This document shows positions 44,630 through 53,078 of a stretch of DNA of 64,000 nucleotides, one piece after another. The translations under genes and the position numbers were made by a program. Position 1 is the first letter of the stretch, and each line of letters opens with the position of its first letter. The DNA is from Prevotella sp. (GTDB lineage Bacteria > Bacteroidota > Bacteroidia > Bacteroidales > Bacteroidaceae). The stretch is taken from positions 1 through 64,000 of the forward strand of contig JAFZIZ010000005.1 of assembly GCA_017554145.1 (NCBI GenBank), written 5' to 3'. The notes beneath the pieces were generated by a model. It had not been told where the DNA came from and made no database searches. It saw nothing but the letters and a program-made list of their open reading frames with translations.

Positions 44630-45724
44630 ATGCTCTATAAGCTCTTTCCACATCGGCATAATCTTGTCTGCTAAGAAACGCTGGGAAGAAATAATGGCTT
44701 TCATACCCATTTGCTGACGCAAGTCTAAGTCATTCATCAATAATCCCAAACGATTTGCAAACACCCGCTGATCACGATTGGGAATCAGAAAACCTTCTTC
44801 TCTATCAGTTATAATCGTGGCAGGACCATAGGGACTATCAAAAGAGACGACAGGCAAGCCACAACTCATACTTTCAGGAAGTACAAGTCCAAATGGCTCA
44901 TACACAGAGGTCAGTACCAGTATGCTGCAACTACGATAAACATCCATAATCTGACGAGTCGGTTGATGCACCTTTATATTGATGTCCAATGTATCTGCCT
45001 CTTCCTTATAGTGATTCCACAACATTCCCTCTCCATATAAGTCTAATTGCCAGTCAGGGTATTGCGGATGTACTAATTTCCAGATAGCAAACAAATCTCC
45101 AATACTTTTCTGTTCTTCAAACCTACCAACAAAAAGGACCCGCTTGGCTGTACAGTCACTATATTGAGAAATGTTATTCAAATGAACTACATTTGGAATC
45201 ACATGAACATGTTTACTGACTCGTGACCAGTTCTCCGCATCTCCATTAGTCAGTGTCACCACTGCTTCCGCCTTACCAATCCAATAATTATTGAGATAAG
45301 TCTGAATACGATGTATCCACGTATCAGGATGAGAAAAATTAATATGTGATTCCACTATCAACGGAATAATCCCCTTTATATTTAACAACGGTCTTATATG
45401 CTGTGAAGAAGTACATGCCAACACATCTGGCTGGATTTCTTTTAGAAGATTCTTGAGTCTGGCATGATATATCCGAGACAACTTGTAATATTCTATCTCT
45501 CTCCGCCATCTCTTGTACTGATAACGGGAATGAAAACGAATATTCAAATCTATCAGATGAACCCGTTCATCGATATCATAAGGAATCGGATGTTGCCCTT
45601 GGTCAGAAGTAATCATATACACCTCATAACCATACTGACGAATCATATAGTTCATTTTCTCCACCAGGATACGTTCAATACCGCCCCAGATAGCCAATGA
45701 GGGATATAGATAGACTATCTTCAT
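44612..45724 (-). CDS. GT4 glycosyltransferase
   Basis: GT-B transferase of 370 residues. It has YLYPSLAIWGGIERILVEKMN at the start, VLFVGRFEEQKSIGDLFAIW, and the ExxxxxxxE region SILVLTSVYEPFGLVLPESMSCGLPVV. It is the last gene of a five-gene leftward operon that begins with the epimerase at 50030, and its start overlaps the preceding gene by four bases. It resembles the GT4 of 47.8-49.0 kb at the N-terminus (GGMER/GGIER pattern). Confidence 0.9.
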   Translation of the reverse strand: MKIVYLYPSLAIWGGIERILVEKMNYMIRQYGYEVYMITSDQGQHPIPYDIDERVHLIDLNIRFHSRYQYKRWRREIEYYKLSRIYHARLKNLLKEIQPDVLACTSSQHIRPLLNIKGIIPLIVESHINFSHPDTWIHRIQTYLNNYWIGKAEAVVTLTNGDAENWSRVSKHVHVIPNVVHLNNISQYSDCTAKRVLFVGRFEEQKSIGDLFAIWKLVHPQYPDWQLDLYGEGMLWNHYKEEADTLDINIKVHQPTRQIMDVYRSCSILVLTSVYEPFGLVLPESMSCGLPVVSFDSPYGPATIITDREEGFLIPNRDQRVFANRLGLLMNDLDLRQQMGMKAIISSQRFLADKIMPMWKELIEHLSSLS

Positions 45725-46758
45725 TCTATAAGCCCTTTCATCTTACCCATTCTTTTCATCAAAAACACAGAGAGCATAGGAGGAAGAAAGCCCAATAAGG
45801 AAAGCATGAGGTTCTTTGCTCTCCACGTCTTCATCTTTAGTATTTCCATCATAGAAAGGGGATACTTCATTAAATCACGTAATTCTCTGTTGGAAAAAGA
45901 CGGATGAATATTCTCACCTTTTTCAAGAACAGAACATATCATATAAAAAAAAGTCATCATCACCTTAAACATTCGTTTAGGGAAATAAGCATGCCCTTTG
46001 GTTCTATCACTATTAGCCTTAACCCTGATTATCGCGTCCATGACCTTGTTGATCTCTTCTTTAGATATATAATCCCTACTTTGATCGTTAGAAGCAGATC
46101 CCACACGACAATAATAATGATAGGTAATATTCGGTAAAAGCACTGCACGGGTAATGTATGTCGGTAAATCTATCATCAGGGAAAAATCCTCCCAATAATT
46201 GATTGGGCTATAACAAATATGGTTATTTCTTAGAATATCTATATCTATTAGGAAATTCCACGTAGTAGCCTGTATTCCAGCATACTTTCTATATACATAA
46301 TTCGGGAATTCATCCTCCTTCTGAAAAAACATAAACGGATATTGAAAAAGTTCTTTTGTCTCATTCTCACCCATTTGAATTATTCTCTCATACGACCCAA
46401 ACACGATATCTGCCTGATAACGAATAGCATGTTCGTATAATAATTCTATGGTATTTGGGTCTATCGTATCGTCAGCATCCATAAAAAAGAGATAGCGTCC
46501 TTGCGTCTCTTTTACGATTTCATTACGGGCAACACCAACACCCATATTATAAGATGGACTCAGGATGCGTATATCCTTACCACGCGAATGGCTCTGTTGG
46601 TACTCACAAACAATAGACATAGAGGAGTCTGTTCCACAGTCATCCAGTATCAAAAATTCGATACTTTCAAAAGTCTGTGCCAATGCGGATTCTATAGCCT
46701 GACGAATATAGTTCTCCGCATTATAGACAGGTATGCCTATTGTAACTTGATATGCCAT
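45721..46758 (-). CDS. GT2 glycosyltransferase (tandem paralogue A)
   Basis: A GT-A transferase of 345 residues: QVTIGIPVYNAENYIRQAIESAL, LILDDCGTDSS, GVGVARNEIVKETQGRYLFFMDADDTIDP with DADD for metal, then an alpha-helical C-terminal half. It is obviously paralogous to the next gene upstream: same length, near-identical motif order and the same ending PPMLSVFLMKR versus PPAISVLWLKL. This shows a local duplication within the operon. Confidence 0.9.
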   Translation of the reverse strand: MAYQVTIGIPVYNAENYIRQAIESALAQTFESIEFLILDDCGTDSSMSIVCEYQQSHSRGKDIRILSPSYNMGVGVARNEIVKETQGRYLFFMDADDTIDPNTIELLYEHAIRYQADIVFGSYERIIQMGENETKELFQYPFMFFQKEDEFPNYVYRKYAGIQATTWNFLIDIDILRNNHICYSPINYWEDFSLMIDLPTYITRAVLLPNITYHYYCRVGSASNDQSRDYISKEEINKVMDAIIRVKANSDRTKGHAYFPKRMFKVMMTFFYMICSVLEKGENIHPSFSNRELRDLMKYPLSMMEILKMKTWRAKNLMLSLLGFLPPMLSVFLMKRMGKMKGLIE

Positions 46759-46761
46759 ACT

Positions 46762-47796
46762 TTATTCCCCTTTAAAACTATACTTTCTTGCAAAGAGTTT
46801 TAACCACAAGACGGAAATTGCTGGTGGCAAAATTCCAATCAGATAGTAATACAGGCTTTTCATCCTTCCTTGTTTTAACCGCATGATTTCCCCAAAAGTC
46901 ATGGGGGATTTCAATATGTTACTGATTTCCCTATTTGTATATGGAGGAATCGTCTGTCGCTTACGCAGAACCATTTGACATGCAAAAGAAAACTCATACA
47001 TTAGAATCTTCAAACAACGTTGGGCATAATATGGCTTCCCTTTCAACTCGTTACGCCATTTTTTTGTTTCCAATGCCTCTATCGCTATGTCCATCTGCAC
47101 GCGTGATATTACTTTCTCTCTTTTATTCTTAAAGACATTCTCTTCAATGTAATACTGATAGGTAATAACTGGAAGTAATACGGCACGGGTAATATAAGTG
47201 GGAAGGTCTACTGTATAAGTAAAATCTTCTCCATACCCATGCCCAACAGGAGTAACCTTTAGATGATTCCTGCGAACCACATCAAGGGCTATCAAATAGT
47301 TCCAGTTCATCCCTTGAATACCAACATTATACACATATTCTGCATATTCATTTGGTTCCATGAATACCTTCATCGGATACTGATATGGCACCGTACGACG
47401 CTGATTACCATTATCATACAAACGTTCATAACTGCCATAAACAATCTCCGCATCATATTTCTTAGCTGCATTATACAATAGTTCTATCGCATTGGGACTT
47501 ATCATGTCATCTGCATCTAAAGAATAGAAATACCGACCTTGAGCCTCTGCCATCATACGATTCCTCGCTGCACCAATGCCCATATTATGAGGTTGTCTGA
47601 CTATATGAATATCCTTGCCACGTGGATGATTTTCTTGATACTCATGAACGATTTCTATAGACGAATCTGTTCCACAGTCATCACAAATTAAGAATTCAAT
47701 ACTATCAAATGATTGTGCCAATGCAGAATCCATCGTTTGACGAATATATTTCTCCACATGATAAACAGGAATACCTATGGTTACTTCATATTTCAT
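46762..47796 (-). CDS. GT2 glycosyltransferase (tandem paralogue B)
   Basis: The paralogue of the preceding entry, 344 residues. It has EVTIGIPVYHVEKYIRQTMDSAL, LICDDCGTDSS, GIGAARNRMMAEAQGRYFYSLDADDMISP and GYGEDFTYTVDLPTYITRAVLLP. Divergence between the pair is concentrated in the second half, which suggests different acceptors. Spacing to both neighbours is one to three bases. Confidence 0.9.
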   Translation of the reverse strand: MKYEVTIGIPVYHVEKYIRQTMDSALAQSFDSIEFLICDDCGTDSSIEIVHEYQENHPRGKDIHIVRQPHNMGIGAARNRMMAEAQGRYFYSLDADDMISPNAIELLYNAAKKYDAEIVYGSYERLYDNGNQRRTVPYQYPMKVFMEPNEYAEYVYNVGIQGMNWNYLIALDVVRRNHLKVTPVGHGYGEDFTYTVDLPTYITRAVLLPVITYQYYIEENVFKNKREKVISRVQMDIAIEALETKKWRNELKGKPYYAQRCLKILMYEFSFACQMVLRKRQTIPPYTNREISNILKSPMTFGEIMRLKQGRMKSLYYYLIGILPPAISVLWLKLFARKYSFKGE

Positions 47797-47797
47797 G

Positions 47798-48955
47798 CTA
47801 ACTCTCCCTTATTTTATCAAATATATGCTTCCATTCTAAAGCTATTTGATTGATATTAAAACGCTGTGCATTTCGATGAGCCGAAACAGCCATCGAAGAT
47901 CTTTTATCTGAAGAACTCATTACATCTATGAGCTTTTGGGCTAATGCCGAAGGATTACCATTTTCTGCCAACAATCCATCCTCACCATCTTGAATAATGG
48001 AACGTGGTCCCCATGGACAATCAAATGCCACTACAGGTAAGCCACAAGCCATTGCCTCCACAATAACCATGCCAAAACCCTCAAAACGAGAACTCAACAC
48101 AAAAACACTGCTATTGCAATATTCACGTTCCACCTCATTGGTACGTCCATTCAATCTACAACGGTTGCGGTCGATATACAACTCATCCATCATTTTCTCG
48201 TAAGAAGATGTTTCACCATCACCATAGACATCCAGCCGCCATTCTGGTATTTTCTTTTCCACTTCAGCCCATGCCTGAAGTAAAAGATCAATACCTTTCT
48301 CATGGGAATATCGTGCTACTGCAATGACACGCTTCTCTGTCAAGGGACTAACAGTAGAAGGCATGAATGGAGATGGATTAGGAATAACATCAACATTATC
48401 CAATTCAACCCAAGCCTCACGATCTTTTTCTGTCAACACCACCAATCGGTCTAATCTTTTTAAATGGCACACCAAACCATTAGACCAGAACTTGGCAAAG
48501 ATTTTCTTGACGATATTGGAATCCTTTTTCTCGAAGTTACGGTAGTTCGCACGATTAATATGCAGTTCTCCTATTTTCTTGCTACCATCCTTGATGTCAT
48601 TAATAAAATTAATCTCCCGTCGAAGCATACTGACAGTTATATCTGGACGAATGCGAAGCAATTCTTTTGTCAACAACTTTTTATATTTGTATTGTTTCGG
48701 AATATACAAAAAAATCTTCTTAAGAAAGCTACAATTCCATAATTTCTCAAAATTAATATCCAGATTGACGACTTTTATTTTATTCGACAACGGATAGAAG
48801 AACGGTTTTCCTTTTCCTTCTGTTATAATTATCGTGACATCATAGCCATAATGCTCTACAAAATAGTTTACCTTGAGAGTTACAACGCGTTCCATACCAC
48901 CAGCCAAATAAAGAGCTGGCGTACAATAAACTATTTTTAGCGGCTTATTGTCCAT
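47798..48955 (-). CDS. GT4 glycosyltransferase
   Basis: GT-B transferase with IVYCTPALYLAGGMERVVTLKVNYF at the start, VIAVARYSHEKGIDLLLQAW opening the second lobe, and SVFVLSSRFEGFGMVIVEAMACGLPVVAFD with the catalytic-region glutamates. The longest frame starts inside the epimerase gene. The ATG at 48955, 7 nt after the epimerase stop, gives 385 residues and places the family start correctly. Confidence 0.9.
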   Translation of the reverse strand: MDNKPLKIVYCTPALYLAGGMERVVTLKVNYFVEHYGYDVTIIITEGKGKPFFYPLSNKIKVVNLDINFEKLWNCSFLKKIFLYIPKQYKYKKLLTKELLRIRPDITVSMLRREINFINDIKDGSKKIGELHINRANYRNFEKKDSNIVKKIFAKFWSNGLVCHLKRLDRLVVLTEKDREAWVELDNVDVIPNPSPFMPSTVSPLTEKRVIAVARYSHEKGIDLLLQAWAEVEKKIPEWRLDVYGDGETSSYEKMMDELYIDRNRCRLNGRTNEVEREYCNSSVFVLSSRFEGFGMVIVEAMACGLPVVAFDCPWGPRSIIQDGEDGLLAENGNPSALAQKLIDVMSSSDKRSSMAVSAHRNAQRFNINQIALEWKHIFDKIRES

Positions 48956-48962
48956 TGTATTA

Positions 48963-50030
48963 TTATCTTTGATAGAAAACAGCATACCATTCAGCAAAGG
49001 CGCGAAGACCATCACGGAGAGAAGTGAAAGGTTTATAACCGTAATCTCTTTCTAAGGCACTCGTATCTGCATAAGTCACTGGCACATCACCTGGCTGCAT
49101 CGGAACCAGTTGCTTATGTGCCTCAAAATCATAATCTGCGGGAAGAACTCTCGCACGTACCAATTCTTGTTGAAGAACTTCCACAAAAGTCAATAGGTTC
49201 TCAGGTTGGTTATTACCGATATTATAGACCGCATACGGAGAAATCGGCAATCCATCCTCCCCAACCTTCTTCTCAGGAGCTCCCTGCATCACTCGAATGA
49301 TACCCTCAACGATATCATCAACATATGTAAAATCACGCTTACAGTTTCCAAAATTGAATATCTGGATGGTTTCGCCTTTTACCAGTTTATTAGTAAATCC
49401 GAAATATGCCATATCAGGACGACCAGCAGGACCATAGACCGTAAAGAAACGTAAACCTGTTGACGGGATATTATATAGTTTAGAATAGGCATGCGCCATC
49501 AATTCATTACTCTTTTTCGTTGCAGCATAAAGCGATACCGGATTATCTACTTTGTCTTCTGTAGAATAAGGTATCTTCTTATTAGCACCGTATACACTGG
49601 ATGATGAAGCATATACCAGATGTTCTACTGGATGATGACGACAAGCCTCCAAAATATTATAGAAACCAATCAGGTTTGATTGGATATAAGCATCAGGATT
49701 GGTGATAGAATAACGGACACCTGCCTGCGCTGCAAGATTCACTACTACTGCAGGATGATATTTCTCAAAAACATCATCAATGGCCGACTTTTCAGCAATA
49801 TCCCCTTTGATGAATTGATAATTGACAGTTGATATTTGACAATTAATATTTTCTATTTCCTTGAGCCTAAAATCTTTCAAACTTACATCATAGTAACCAT
49901 TCATATTATCGATTCCGATAATAGTAGCATCCTTGACTTCTTGTAACAAACGCTTTACTAAATTACTACCAATAAAGCCAGCGGCTCCCGTCACAAAAAT
50001 GGTCTTTCCGTTTAATTCAACCTTTTGCAT
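48963..50030 (-). CDS. NAD-dependent UDP-sugar epimerase (UDP-glucuronate 4-epimerase-like)
   Basis: Extended SDR enzyme of 355 residues: TIFVTGAAGFIGSNLVKRLL, GIDNMNGYYDVSLKDFRL (the motif shared by UDP-glucuronate/UDP-N-acetylgalacturonate 4-epimerases), VVNLAAQAGVRYSI, YASSSSVYGANKKIPYS, the catalytic YxxxK in SLYAATKKSNELMAHAYS and FFTVYGPAGRPDMA. It is the first gene of the five-gene leftward operon. After FRLKEIEN an iterated TTGACA-type tract encodes INCQISTVNYQ in frame, which family members lack. The ATG at 50030 is used because the TTG at 50051 lies in the -7 box. Confidence 0.92.
   Translation of the reverse strand: MQKVELNGKTIFVTGAAGFIGSNLVKRLLQEVKDATIIGIDNMNGYYDVSLKDFRLKEIENINCQISTVNYQFIKGDIAEKSAIDDVFEKYHPAVVVNLAAQAGVRYSITNPDAYIQSNLIGFYNILEACRHHPVEHLVYASSSSVYGANKKIPYSTEDKVDNPVSLYAATKKSNELMAHAYSKLYNIPSTGLRFFTVYGPAGRPDMAYFGFTNKLVKGETIQIFNFGNCKRDFTYVDDIVEGIIRVMQGAPEKKVGEDGLPISPYAVYNIGNNQPENLLTFVEVLQQELVRARVLPADYDFEAHKQLVPMQPGDVPVTYADTSALERDYGYKPFTSLRDGLRAFAEWYAVFYQR
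49813..49850. repeat. In-frame TTGATA/TTGACA repeats inside the epimerase gene
   Basis: The plus strand reads ATTGATAATTGACAGTTGAT and then ATTTGACAATTAATATT, an eight- to ten-base word iterated about four times. It encodes NINCQISTVNYQ, placed between a surface helix and the strand FIKGDI. Confidence 0.7.
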
Positions 50031-50048
50031 TTTCTGTATTTTATGTCG

Positions 50049-50056
50049 CAAATTTA
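50049..50056 (-). promoter_or_regulatory. -7 box of the leftward glycan operon
   Basis: TAAATTTG on the minus strand, 19 nt before the epimerase ATG. It lies divergent from the promoter at 50066-50097. Confidence 0.6.
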
Positions 50057-50065
50057 CAATAAATA

Positions 50066-50097
50066 TTTGGAACTATCAAGTTTTTATCGTATTTTTG
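50066..50097 (+). promoter_or_regulatory. Promoter of the rightward GT4 gene
   Basis: TTTG (50066-50069), a 20-nt spacer and TATTTTTG (50090-50097), 7 nt before the ATG, so the mRNA would be nearly leaderless. Confidence 0.7.
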
Positions 50098-50104
50098 CAA
50101 CGAT

Positions 50105-51262
50105 ATGAAGAAAATATGTTTCTTAATAGACTCCATCTTCTCCATTGGAGGTGTACAACGTGTAACAGCGGTCATTTCTAAAGCTTTGGCAAAAGACTAT
50201 GATGTAACTATTGTCACTTTGGACAAGCCCTCTGACAAAGATACTTCATTATATGAATTGCATGAAATGGACATTCATTTCCATTTCTTCCGTTATCCAG
50301 AAACAAACTCATGGAAATATTTCTTATGCAAAGTATATAGTGCCCTCTATCGAAAGGTATTGCCTCAAACAAGACTTACCTCAGAGTGGTATAGCCATAG
50401 TTCTTTTCCTTCAGAAAAACGGAATGCACTGGCAAAAGAACTTAAAAGTGGACACTATGATGTGATTATCGGGGTACACGCCCCTCTTTCCACCCGTTTA
50501 GCAACTTGTAAGTCACAATTAGGAAAGACACAATTAATCGGCTGGATTCATAACTCCTACGAAGCACTCTTTGGAAAGCAATCTCTATATATAGGTGAAG
50601 AACTGCGAATGCATTATGAATATCAACTCGAGAAATTGCATCATACTGTGGTACTCTGTCAATATGATGCCCAACAATACCATTTCCCAACCAATGTCAT
50701 TTATAATCCTCTGACTTTAAAGCCAGGATCTCCAGCAATAGGAAAATCCAAGAAATTCCTTGCTGTCGGACGATTCTCTCACCTGCACAAAGGCTTTGAT
50801 CTACTTATTCAGGCTTTTCATCTGTTTGTCGAGAAGAATAAAGAATGGGCTTTGGATATTGTAGGGGAAGGTGTAGAAGAGCCACTATATAAGCAAATGA
50901 TTGTGGATTACGGTTTACAGGACAGAGTCACCATTCATCCATTTACTAACGATATCCAATCATACTATTCCAATGCACAAGTCTATGTGTTAAGTTCCCG
51001 TTGGGAAGGTTTCGGATTAGTTTTAGTAGAAGCGATGGCACACGGATTGCCCGTTGTCTCTTCTGACCTACCTACCAGTCAAGAGATCATGGGTGATTTC
51101 GGACTCTATTTTGAAAACGGGAATATTGAACAACTTGCCCAAAGATTAGAAGAGGCGACTCGCCTTGATTGGCAAAAGAAATCAAAAGAAGCCTATGAGA
51201 TTGCCAAGAAGTTTGATCTCAACGCTATTATTGATCAGTGGAAACAACTCATTGAGGAGTAA
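50105..51262 (+). CDS. GT4 glycosyltransferase
   Basis: GT-B transferase of 385 residues. It has CFLIDSIFSIGGVQRVTAVISKAL, IIGVHAPLSTRLA, FLAVGRFSHLHKGFDLLIQAFHLF and VYVLSSRWEGFGLVLVEAMAHGLPVVSSD. It is a single gene driven by its own promoter and overlaps its convergent neighbour by 14 bases. Confidence 0.9.
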   Translation: MKKICFLIDSIFSIGGVQRVTAVISKALAKDYDVTIVTLDKPSDKDTSLYELHEMDIHFHFFRYPETNSWKYFLCKVYSALYRKVLPQTRLTSEWYSHSSFPSEKRNALAKELKSGHYDVIIGVHAPLSTRLATCKSQLGKTQLIGWIHNSYEALFGKQSLYIGEELRMHYEYQLEKLHHTVVLCQYDAQQYHFPTNVIYNPLTLKPGSPAIGKSKKFLAVGRFSHLHKGFDLLIQAFHLFVEKNKEWALDIVGEGVEEPLYKQMIVDYGLQDRVTIHPFTNDIQSYYSNAQVYVLSSRWEGFGLVLVEAMAHGLPVVSSDLPTSQEIMGDFGLYFENGNIEQLAQRLEEATRLDWQKKSKEAYEIAKKFDLNAIIDQWKQLIEE

Positions 51263-52400
51263 ACACAGCATCCACCACTTTCTTCATCTGATACTTCCAT
51301 TGAAGTGGTTCCACTGTCTTACGTATCTCTTCTGGATTCCATGAACGACTATTCACAAAATCAATTATCTTCTGAATATCAATAGGCGTCTCATCTGCAG
51401 GAGCCTTCAACACGTATTGCTGATGGTCAAAGTCGCTGTCTTGTTCACTATAGATAAAGGGAATACCACGTGTGGCATATTCACGGTTCTTGAGTGTCTT
51501 AATCACCGTAATTCCACTGCGATGACGCCCCAAGGAACCTATAGCAAACTGACATTGATTGAAGACATCATCCAGTTCTTTACCAAACATCGTACCGTGG
51601 AAGATGATTTTATCTCGTATCTGATATTTTTCTATAAGGGGTTCAAAATAAACTCTCATATGGTTAGGATGTACGCCACCGACAACATGGAAGTATACTT
51701 TGTGCTGTTGGCTATTCGCTTTGCGCTGTTGGCTATAATATTCTCCGATACCAGCTATCACACGATCAAAAGCATGCCAAGGATGTACTTCGGCAACACC
51801 AATTAGATGCAATTGGCCATTAGCTATTGGCTGTTGGCAATGGTGAAGAGGGATACTATCGAAGTCGACACCATTACTGATATTGATAGTTTTTTGTCCG
51901 AAAATCTCTTTGGCATCAGAGAACGTAACCATCGCATCCATATATCTATATAGATTGCGGCGGAAACGCTTATCTATCCAGAGACCCATCAACATATCCC
52001 AATTCATGTTGTGATTAAACTCCTTGTCATAAGGATACGTTGGGATCTCTGTTACCGCATGGATACCTGCTTTATGTGTTTTTTTAAAGAAACTGATTAG
52101 CCACGGATTAGCATTCATGAAAGAACGGGCATAGACGAACTCAATACCCTCTCGAATACAATAGTTATATATACAGTCATAGTCCAACCGTTGACGAATG
52201 CCTGCCCATTTCCCCTTCCCATAGTCTTTAATGATCTCATCATCAACAAAACGGCAACGATGTCCATTCTCTGCAAAACCATAGTAACAGAGACGTACAT
52301 CATAACCATTCTCTTTGAGTCCCTTCACTTGATAGTGAATTTTCTTCGAGATACCACTATGGTCTGAAAAGCCGTGATAAACAAGAAACAGTATCTTCAT
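51249..52400 (-). CDS. GT4-like glycosyltransferase
   Basis: Glycosyltransferase of 383 residues starting MKILFLVYHGFSDHSGISKKIH. It has FVYARSFMNANPWLISFFKK, INISNGVDFDSIPL, HLIGVAEVHPWHAFDRVIAGIGEYY, KVYFHVVGG and a FHGTMFGKELDDVFNQCQFAIGSLG segment. The usual ExxxxxxxE acidic pair is not obvious. The final third around GITVIKTLKNREYATRGIPF takes its place. Two in-frame iterated tracts encode QQPIANGQL and SQQRKANSQQH. The longest frame reaches 52469, but the TACTTTTG box at 52416-52423 lies inside it, so the ATG at 52400 is preferred. Confidence 0.85.
   Translation of the reverse strand: MKILFLVYHGFSDHSGISKKIHYQVKGLKENGYDVRLCYYGFAENGHRCRFVDDEIIKDYGKGKWAGIRQRLDYDCIYNYCIREGIEFVYARSFMNANPWLISFFKKTHKAGIHAVTEIPTYPYDKEFNHNMNWDMLMGLWIDKRFRRNLYRYMDAMVTFSDAKEIFGQKTINISNGVDFDSIPLHHCQQPIANGQLHLIGVAEVHPWHAFDRVIAGIGEYYSQQRKANSQQHKVYFHVVGGVHPNHMRVYFEPLIEKYQIRDKIIFHGTMFGKELDDVFNQCQFAIGSLGRHRSGITVIKTLKNREYATRGIPFIYSEQDSDFDHQQYVLKAPADETPIDIQKIIDFVNSRSWNPEEIRKTVEPLQWKYQMKKVVDAVFTPQ
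51703..51738. repeat. In-frame GCTGTTGGCTATTCGCT repeat inside a GT4 gene
   Basis: The words GTGCTGTTGGCTATTCGCTT and GCGCTGTTGGCTATAAT are iterated here. The tract encodes YSQQRKANSQQHK, between EYY and KVYFHVVGG. It is the same repeat family as in malQ, 40 kb away. Confidence 0.7.
51811..51843. repeat. In-frame TTGGCCATTAGCTATTGGCT repeat inside a GT4 gene
   Basis: TTGGCCATTAGCTATTGGCT followed by GTTGGCAA gives HCQQPIANGQL in frame. The encoded QQPIAN is identical to that in malQ. Confidence 0.75.
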
Positions 52401-52415
52401 CTTGCAAATTTTGTG

Positions 52416-52423
52416 CAAAAGTA
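52416..52423 (-). promoter_or_regulatory. -7 box of the leftward GT4-like gene
   Basis: TACTTTTG on the minus strand, 15 nt before the ATG at 52400. Confidence 0.6.
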
Positions 52424-52456
52424 ATGAAATAATTTGGAATAATGAAGAATATTCTG

Positions 52457-52464
52457 TACTTTTG
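52457..52464 (+). promoter_or_regulatory. -7 box of the acetyltransferase gene, nearly leaderless
   Basis: TACTTTTG ends five bases before the ATG at 52470. With the usual 5-8 nt distance to the start site, the mRNA would begin at or just beside the start codon. Confidence 0.55.
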
Positions 52465-52469
52465 TCCAC

Positions 52470-53078
52470 ATGAAAGACAAAGAACAGTTACGCCAAGGAC
52501 TAAAAGCCAATCCGAAAATGAAGCGATGGCTTGACTATCTTATCATGAATCAACGTGATGCTAGACCACGATGGTATATCCGATTGCTGGCTCCGATTTA
52601 CCAGCAAAGAGGAGTCGGTTCAAAGATTTACAGAAGCGTGAGGATGGACACGCCACCGTATCGGAATTTCTCTTTAGGAAAGCGTAGTGTGATTGAGTCT
52701 TTCTGTTGCATCAACAATGCTGTAGGCGATGTCATCATAGGCGACTATACCCGTATTGGCATTCATTGTACGATGATTGGTCCTGTGACTATTGGTAACC
52801 ATGTTAACCTTGCCCAAGGGATTGTTGTAACAGCATTGAATCATCATTTCAAGGACACCACTCTGCGTATTGATGAACAAGGGATATCCACTAAGCCCAT
52901 TACTATCAGTGATGATGTATGGATTGGTGCCAATGCTGTCATTCTTCCAGGAGTAACCATCGGCAAACATGTTGTAGTAGCGGCTGGTGCTGTCGTTACC
53001 AAAGATGTGCCTGACAACTGTATCGTTGGTGGTGTTCCTGCAAAAAAGCTCAAAGACCTTAATTCACAGATAGTATGA
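52470..53078 (+). CDS. Hexapeptide-repeat O-acetyltransferase
   Basis: Left-handed beta-helix acetyltransferase using acetyl-CoA in the cytoplasm, similar to the WcaF/Maa/VatD group. Hexapeptide repeats run through [29 protein letters not shown] and [45 protein letters not shown]. The loop NHHFKDT holds the likely catalytic His. The 202-residue length is normal. It overlaps the next GT4 gene by four bases and is probably cotranscribed with it. Confidence 0.92.
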   Translation: MKDKEQLRQGLKANPKMKRWLDYLIMNQRDARPRWYIRLLAPIYQQRGVGSKIYRSVRMDTPPYRNFSLGKRSVIESFCCINNAVGDVIIGDYTRIGIHCTMIGPVTIGNHVNLAQGIVVTALNHHFKDTTLRIDEQGISTKPITISDDVWIGANAVILPGVTIGKHVVVAAGAVVTKDVPDNCIVGGVPAKKLKDLNSQIV

